This document shows, in pieces, positions 57,130 through 64,000 of a stretch of DNA of 64,000 nucleotides. Within the stretch, counting starts at the first letter, position 1. Every line of letters starts with the position of its first letter. Source of the DNA: Chrysemys picta bellii (taxonomy: Eukaryota; Chordata; Testudines; Emydidae); contig NC_088795.1 in the NCBI RefSeq assembly GCF_011386835.1, positions 121,103,434 through 121,167,433 on the forward strand, read 5' to 3'. A program made the translations under genes and the position numbers. A model generated the notes under the pieces. It worked only from the letters and a program-made list of their open reading frames with translations, had not been told where the DNA came from and searched no databases.

Positions 57130-58045
57130 ATTTTATTTATATAACCCTTTTGCTGATTTTTAAAGTGTTACATAAACAGGACAGGTGAAATATTATCATG
57201 TAAAGCAACCATAAACACATGAAAAGACCTAGGTTTACAATTTATGATTAAAACTCTACTATCTACACAATATACATAGACATAAAATGTAAAAACTTAA
57301 ATATCTTAGAAACAGTAGCCAATCAGTTGTTTTAATTGTCATATTTGAATTCAGCACATCAAAATACATAATAAATAGCACATTTTATCTCTGAAGCAGA
57401 CGACTTCTCAAAATTTGTAGACCTGTGTTACGTACACTATCACTGAACGATTAATAAACCAACTTATGCCCTATACGTACTGTAACATTGATATGTCAAT
57501 TTTATGAACTTTTTGATTTTATGACCTCCTCAATCCCCAATTAGTTAATAAAATAGGAATTCTGCTATAATACAATGTATTATATTTTGGGGCAGTTTCT
57601 GGCAGAGTGTCATAGGGAATGGGTTTTGCCTTATTACACTGTGTCCTGTGTCTCAATCTGTGTCTCCCTCTATGTGATGGTCAATACCTGTTACCACAAC
57701 ATGTGACCATACAAAAGAGAAATTGCAGGTGCTCAATAAAAATTAACCCCCACAAATTTATTATTGTTTTCTTAGCTTTTCTTCTACACTTCTGGTTAAT
57801 GACCATTTCTTACCCTGTTCTTCCCAATTTCTTCTCCCTTTTATAAAGTGAGGTAGAAGGAGGATGGCATAGTGCAATCCAAAGTGCAGCCAGGTGAAAC
57901 AATGGACATTAGTTGCATAGGGCCATATAGTATCCTCAATCTGTACACGCAACACCCATGATATCACTGGGTGGTGCAAATAAGGACAAAGGACAGACTG
58001 TTGTTGTAAAGGTTAAGGCGAGCGAGGGAAATTTTGCAGGGATCA
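57130..58045. other. No gene seen
   Basis: AT-rich. May include the tail of the element carrying the cysteine-rich frame, but no boundary was found. Confidence 0.3.
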
Positions 58046-58049
58046 GCAG

Positions 58050-58150
58050 TAGAGCTGTGTGTGACTTTTCACATTCAGTTAGAAACTGGTAAATTCTGAC
58101 TTTCCTACAGAAAAGTCAAGCTAGTTTGGTAGCAAAAGACAGCAGCTTTT
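58050..58150. repeat. AT-rich TAGAGCTG-family element, fragment
   Basis: Left terminus TAGAGCTGTG followed by 'gacttttcacattcagttag'. The right part is unclear. Confidence 0.35.
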
Positions 58151-58219
58151 GAAAGATGACAGCATTATTTCTTTCCTCCAGCTGGGAATAGCTGGGAAGC
58201 ATTTGGATTAAAACAGTCT

Positions 58220-58340
58220 CAATGGGTAAAATTTATCTTGGTACAATTCCAGCCAAGTAAGTAGAGTTGTGTCAGACCAAATTCATTCCTGGTGTAACTC
58301 CACTTACATTGCGGCAGTTGCACCAGGGATTAATTTGTCT
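58220..58340. repeat. Foldback relic
   Basis: 'cctggtgtaactccacttac' and 'ggcagttgcaccagggatta' are partly inverted copies. A related 'ttacacttgtgtaattccac' lies at 62548. Confidence 0.4.
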
Positions 58341-58830
58341 CAGTCTATCTTTAAACACTTGCTAGTCACTGTAAAGAGATCTTTGATTGGTTTCTTCTTT
58401 TTCTATTACATTACAGTCTTGTTTGCAATAGAATAATTAAAATCTTCATTGTGCAACTCCTGAAGGATGTGGGAGATGCCTGTAATATTTTCTTAATGTT
58501 ATATATCCATGTGTGTGTTTGATTGTTGTTGTGATGTTTGCTATATGATTGCAAGAGATTATTTCAGGTTTGGGTTAGTATGCAGGAAAGGAGATCATAT
58601 CATCAGGTAGCCCAATTACCAATACTTAAAGGACAGAGCAGAAAACCAGTGGCTTTGAAGTCTGTTTCTGAACTTCTGAAGAGCCTACGAAACCAGTTAG
58701 ATTAGGTTCAAGGGGTACCGGTGAAGACAAAAGACTTGGTGGGTTTTATGAAGAGGTACACTACCTAATGGAGAGTGAAAGAGAGGGAGGCAGAGACTGC
58801 TGGGAAACAGACCGAACAGTCTGAAACAGT

Positions 58831-59352
58831 TCCCCGAGTAGGGTGACCAGACGTTCCAATTTTATCAGGACTGTCCCGATATTTGCTTATTTGTCCCGCA
58901 TCCCGACCTACCTTCGGTCAGGACGCGAATTGTCCCGATATTTTGCCTCTGCTCACAGGCGGAGCGGAGCCCGGAGGGGGCTCGTGCCCCCCTGCCCCGA
59001 CTCCGCCTCCCTCCATCCCCCATTGGATCCCACCCCAAATCCCCGCCCTGGCCCAGTCTCCATCCCCGCCCCCTCACTGCCCCATTGGATCCCTCCCCAA
59101 ATCCCCGCCCTGGCCCTGCCTCTTCCCCAAGCACGCCACATTCCTCCTCCTCCTCCCTCCCTCCCAGGCTTGCGCTGATTAGCTGTATGGCGGCGCAAGC
59201 GCTGGAGAGAGGGGGGAGGTGGAGATGGAGCCGAGGCAAGCTGGTGGGGGGGGCAGGGTGTGGAGCTCCGGCAGCCATTTTTTTTTTTTGCTCCGCCCCC
59301 CGTCCCACGTCCTGATATTTCACCTGTGTGATCTGGTCACCCTATCCCCGAG
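58831..59352 (+). mobile_element. hAT-type element with GC-rich, duplicated interior
   Basis: The body 58839-59344 (506 bp) has perfect 13-bp terminal inverted repeats TAGGGTGACCAGA and perfect TCCCCGAG target duplications. The interior is far more GC- and CpG-rich than its surroundings. It contains a direct repeat with a 62-bp period (CATTGGATCC at 59021 and CATTGGATCC at 59083, followed by 'aaatccccgccctggccc' in both). Frames of up to 152 codons inside it are products of composition. Confidence 0.9.
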
Positions 59353-59354
59353 GC

Positions 59355-60140
59355 TGGGGTGTCTGGGATACATACATGCAGGTACACCTTTTATTGTACT
59401 GAGAACGCTTTTTTCATGTTATGTTTCACCCCTACTATTGTGACTAAAAAGTACTTTGTTTTGAAATGGCTGTTTTGGGTCATTACTGGTCATAGCTCCC
59501 AAAGGGAAGATTTGCTGAACCCAAAAGGACATGCTGAGCAATCACAGTTGGTACACAGGATGCTGTAGCCTTGAGCCACTCTAAGAATGGGAGAATCAGA
59601 GGATTCTGCCCTGAGAAAGGTAAAGGTACAAGGCCTGTCACTTGCAGGGATGCACTCAGATACAGGAGAATGCTCAAAAGATGCACCTAGGACTGGAATC
59701 ATGACTCAACTTATATGAGACATCTAAATAAACAATTCTCTAAAATAAAATGTATTAATAACTAGATATTTCAGATGCTTCACTTGTGAATACTTCATCA
59801 CACTGAGCTAAATCTCTCTAGGCAGGACTCTGCTAGGTAACAGCAGAGATGATCTTACTTATACTTAATGGGAGTGTAAAAACTGATTGGATAATGAACC
59901 AGTTTTTTCAGTATTACTCCTTTAACTGAGAGGCTTCTGCTCATTCCCCTCCAGGATACTAAGGTTTTTTCACGTGGTCATCTTCTTCCTAGTTAAAAAG
60001 GAGAATTTACTGTATTGACGATGTTCACAGACTGTGTACTTTGGGTAAAAGAGCATGGTGGGCAAGTGAGTGCAATATATGACCTTATGATTCACACATT
60101 CCTAAGACCAACTGTTTAACAGATTTGGGGTATTGTCTAG
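59355..60140. other. No gene seen
   Basis: No recognisable repeat or coding frame. Confidence 0.4.
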
Positions 60141-60305
60141 TAGAGCTAGTCTAGAAATTGCCTTCAAAATTTTTCTTCTACAGAAAATGCAATTTCTGCA
60201 AAAACATTCTGCAGGAACATTTTGATTTTTGATTTTTAGATTTATTTTCTATTTTTCCCATCAGGTTTGCTAAACTGAACGGAAACATTTAATTTCAGGT
60301 CAGTT
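60141..60305. repeat. AT-rich TAGAGCTG-family element
   Basis: Starts TAGAGCTAGTCTAGAAA; the interior has 'aaatgcaatttctgcaaaaa' and 'gcaggaacattttgattttt'. Confidence 0.45.
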
Positions 60306-60317
60306 CAACATTAAACA

Positions 60318-60395
60318 ACATCTGCCTCTGTACTCTGTGCTGTACAATATCAAAAAATAAAGACAGTCCTTGCCCCAAAGTGCTTACAATCTAAG
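60318..60395 (+). repeat. L2-like repeat fragment
   Basis: 'tgtgctgtacaatatcaaaa' and 'tgccccaaagtgcttacaat' parallel 52150-52410. Confidence 0.45.
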
Positions 60396-60399
60396 GCCT

Positions 60400-60510
60400 C
60401 AAACACTAAGGCATGTGCTTAACTTTACACACATGCATAGTCTCTCATTGGGAGACTCACATACATAAAGTTAAGTGTGTGTGTAAGTGTTTGCAGATCA
60501 GGGCCTAAAG
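60400..60510. repeat. Foldback repeat
   Basis: 'gcatgtgcttaactttacac' and 'ataaagttaagtgtgtgtgt' are inverted copies around 'ctctcattgggagact', ending 'gcagatcagggcc', the terminus of a common amniote foldback repeat. Confidence 0.55.
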
Positions 60511-61034
60511 AGACCTTACCATCTAAGCATCTGACCCAAAGCCCTCTGAATTCAAAGCAAAGACTCCTACTGACCTCAGTGGATTTTTGGATCAGGTCCT
60601 AAAGGCAATGAATTAGCTGATGTGTACATGTTAAGAACAGTTCTGGACAATGAAAGTGTATGGCACCTGCGTGAATTCCAATCTCTTTCAGGAAGAGCAA
60701 AAGATAAGGACTAAACACTATAGATGATTGGAGCAGTCACTGGCTCAATTGTTTTCATTCAAGTAACTTGGCATTGGGGAAACTTTTGAATGCTTCATGA
60801 AGATTCATTTGTCAATTCTTTCCTACTGTACTATTACACAAAACACTAGAGCTATTAAAAATGTTTGCAGCCACCAAGTCACAAGAAAAATTAATAATTT
60901 TGTTACAAACACTCCAAGGTTTGTTGAAATGTCCACTATGATACATTAAACTTCTTATTTTTTACACAAGCCAGATCCCATTTTCCATTGAATCTGGGTT
61001 GATTAACTGTTCTGCAACAAAATTATGTGCATTT

Positions 61035-61155
61035 TGTAATTAGAAAACTGGTTGGGAAATGGGAAACAAACCCGCAAAAAAATTCGGAACAATTTGCTTT
61101 CAATTTTTTTGTTTGAAGTTTTGTTTTTGTTGCTATTTTCTGGCCAGCTCTAGCT
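61035..61155. repeat. AT-rich TAGAGCTG-family element, compact copy
   Basis: Ends GGCCAGCTCTA at about 61142-61152 and starts near 'aaaactggttgggaaatg', so both ends are partly visible in 120 bp. Confidence 0.5.
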
Positions 61156-61159
61156 ACAA

Positions 61160-64000
61160 TATAGATAATATTGTACAATAAACTCCATATAATATACAAA
61201 ACAAATGCTAAGTGATAGTGCTGAATTAAAGTGTACATGTTATTGGATTCACAAAGCCTTCCGTCAGCATTTCAGAGGACCTTATGTTCTCACTGTTTTT
61301 AATTAAGTACATTATGCAGAATTATCCAGTTCCTATCTGTGTCTTTTTCACCTCAATTATTGTGAACTTCTGTAAGCTTATGTATTGGAAAGATGGAGTT
61401 ACAATTAGAGAAGTTACAGATGGAAAAAATATCTTAAGACGGTTGATTCATGATATTGTCCATTTAGCATTGTTCCCTACAGAACATTCTTTAGCAGTGA
61501 TTAATCCATCCTAGTTGTAAAGAAGGGGTATATGATAATTTAACAATATTTATACACTAGGTAAAAGAGAAGCTCATTACTGCTGAAAAATAGTTTTCAG
61601 TTTTTATAAACTAGTTATTTGCTACAGTAAGTTTTGCATTTCGATATGAATGAGCTTTACTCTGTATATAATGCAAAGTTCAACTCGAGCAGTTCCTTAG
61701 AGACTTTGTAAGTGGTGTTTCTTCCCTGCTATTTTTTGGGGAATAACTGACGCATGGTATGTGCCCATGCAGTGCAGTAATGGAGAGTAACTTGCCCCCT
61801 CACTCCCCTGCCTGGGCCACTGCAATGCAGTGCAATGCGGGAGCAGGCTCTGTGGGCCTTCCTAGAAAGTGACGTGGTGAGCAGGCAGAGTAAAGGTGGG
61901 GAAATTGTCTAATAGTAAGAACCTTTCCATATGACGCTACAACATTTGCTGAACTGGGGACTGTTTTCTATAATTAAAACAACCTAGGTTGCTGTATACC
62001 ATGTCCCCATTGTCTTTTATCTCCTATGTTTCCAGCATTGATGTACAGACTCTTTCCAGGAGCTGACAGAAGGTGCTTTGAACGTTTCTGAAGAAATCCA
62101 CAGGGGAGTTATTAGTTCTCATAGCATTGCTCAATGACATTACCTCTTTGATGTTGTCATCACTCATCATTGAATCCATTTATTCTCCTCAATATGTTAT
62201 GGGGCCCAGGTGTGAGGTTTTTTGTAACAGGCTGATAACTGAAAAGCTGAAAGAAAAACACATAGTTAAGGTTGTACTGCCGAGGCTCCCAGCCAGCATA
62301 ATTCAACTCTGGTTGGTGGAATTAGTCCACTAGTCAGTTTTAGTTGCACCTAAAGAGTCCCTCTAATGGAACTTACTTATTTTACTTTTTTCTTACATGA
62401 TATAATTCCCAAATAAATTACTGTTAAATGCAAAAAACAAAACAACAAACCACCCCCTGATATTTTAAACTTATGGTTTTGAAAGAAAATATGAAAATAC
62501 CATGAAGTTGAAATATAAGGGGCTTAATTATGACATCACACCAATTTTACACTTGTGTAATTCCACTGACTTCAGTGGAGATACTCCTGGTTTAAGTGAA
62601 AGCAGACTCAGGCCTGCTGTTCCCATAACACCGTATTTTGATGCATACAAAATAAGCAACAGAAAGCAACTTCCCCTGGCTTTTCTTGGGGAAGGAGCTT
62701 AAGGAGGCTATTTGGAGGATGGAATGTTGTACATGTGTTTATATTCTGTGAAGGGCGAGAGGAGGTAGCGGGGTAGCTGTTTTGTTCTAGGGATCAAGAG
62801 GCCATTGGTGAGGGATCATTTTACATTTATTTTTTCCATGTTAGTGGTTTTTTAAACATTCCCGTCCCTCCCTTCCTCCCTCCCATGGACCTTATGATAG
62901 ACATAATGGATGGAATTTTCAGATGTGTCCAGTATTAGTTGAACTCTGCTCCCATTGAAGTCACTAGTAGGCAATACTCAGCCTATCTGTGTGCAAAGTG
63001 ATTGAGTTACAATAGCTTTAGGTACCACAACTTTGAATTTCTTGGTCTGTTTGAAACCTCTGCCAGAATGATTCATCAGTTAACATTTTTTATTTAATTT
63101 CCCAGAGTTTGATTCTTTTTGTACTTTTTTTAAATTGTATGTTTATTGTTTTAAGGGAAGCAGACTCCATTCAGAGACTCTTACCCCACAAAGCTGACCA
63201 TGTATAATAATAATAATACATAATTAATACAAATATGAGGTACGGTATCACAAATAATTTTATTTTTACTTGTACTGTAGTTTATATATTTAAAGTAGGG
63301 AACTATGACTGATTGCATATGCAGTGTGTTTATGTCTTTGAATATGAGATTAAAAAAAAATGACCATTAGAAGAATGTTTTTGGGTTTGGAATCAACGTT
63401 GAAAATTGAAGTAGCTTTTAGACACTTAGCTCCTGCTGTGCTTATTCTAATTTGCAATTTGCTGGGATTCACTCTTAAAATGTCACTAGGGGGTACTGCT
63501 TCATCCCAATGAACAAATCGAGGCAGTTCCGTGGCTGAAAGTAGCTGATTGTCAAGAAACTAATTTCCTAGATGACATCTTCAGAGAAAAATGCACAGTG
63601 ACAAACTTTTCATTTCAGATTAAATCAATTGGCACATCATAGGCAAAATCTTTGCTGATTTTTAATTGCCAAATATCTTAGGAAGCTAATGTGTACATGA
63701 GGGCTTAGTGATAATGAATGAGTAACATGGCATCATGTAGGGTTCAGAAGGCTGAAATACTAGAAAAATGTAATCTGTTTACATCATCCAGTTCACACAG
63801 GTGAAAGTATTCCTATTTGCCCTTCACAGATTAACAGGGGATCATTTAGAAAAATACTTTGATTTTTTTTTATTTTTTCCAGTCAGGTTCTTTGTTGGGC
63901 CTTCACCTCTCCCCTATTCTGAGCCTCACCTCACATTCTGTGCATGAGCATCCTATCCATCATGTGGAGCAAGTTCTCCACAAACTCCCTGATAGTGGTC
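61160..64000. other. Right flank, no gene seen
   Basis: Includes old 'cccattgaagtcactagtag'-type and 'ccactgacttcagtggagat' relics (62560-62960), a short (AAT)n tract at about 63206-63218, and no frame above 77 codons. The upper AT content and lack of domains suggest plain non-coding DNA. Confidence 0.4.

Noticed and set aside
58843..59323. Several 75-152 codon Pro/Gly-rich frames on both strands
   Set aside because: They lie inside the GC-rich hAT element, where few stop codons are expected.

Overview
The window looks like non-coding, repeat-rich vertebrate DNA, most probably from a turtle. The clues are many CR1 LINE fragments, a tRNA-derived SINE whose tail matches the CR1 3' end (the layout of cryptodiran 'Cry' SINEs), old MIR-like SINEs, many hAT miniature elements with 8-bp target duplications, and a young Ty3/gypsy LTR retrotransposon. 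A crocodilian is the main alternative. There is no bacterial gene structure, CRISPR array or operon.

The main feature is a complete LTR retrotransposon at 724-7827 (about 7.1 kb). It has two almost identical LTRs, a 5-bp target duplication (AGACC), a primer-binding site resembling the 3' end of tRNA-Ser, a gag-protease frame, a pol frame and a polypurine tract. In pol, the integrase lies before reverse transcriptase and RNase H. That is the Ty1/copia order with Ty3/gypsy-type domains, which marks the Gmr1-like group. Its Gag has a segment resembling the SCAN domain of vertebrate zinc-finger proteins. Gag-protease and pol lie in the same frame, separated by one TGA.

From 7.8 to 64 kb the DNA is a patchwork. 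It contains solo LTRs (24184-24911 and 33013-34177 with short target duplications, and a probable ERV-type LTR at 10646-11541), CR1 pieces (15.4, 16.9, 20.5-22.0, 22.1-22.7, 29.2, 31.7 and 47.3-48.1 kb), MIR-like and L2-like relics, a Cry-type SINE (9.2 kb), at least six hAT-type elements, foldback elements (27.7 and 40.1 kb), an AT-rich family with TAGAGCTG/CAGCTCTA ends (about 11 copies), and three copies of a short retroposon with 14-15 bp target duplications. One of those copies ends in a perfect 40-bp hairpin.

Host coding content is thin. Two phase-compatible candidate exons (9771-9828 and 30800-31226, the latter ending in a stop followed by AATAAA) could be the last exons of an unidentified plus-strand gene with a roughly 21 kb intron. 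A cysteine-rich reading frame at 56733-56933 with an in-frame stop is probably a decayed repeat-borne gene. All calls come from reading the sequence; no database search was run.
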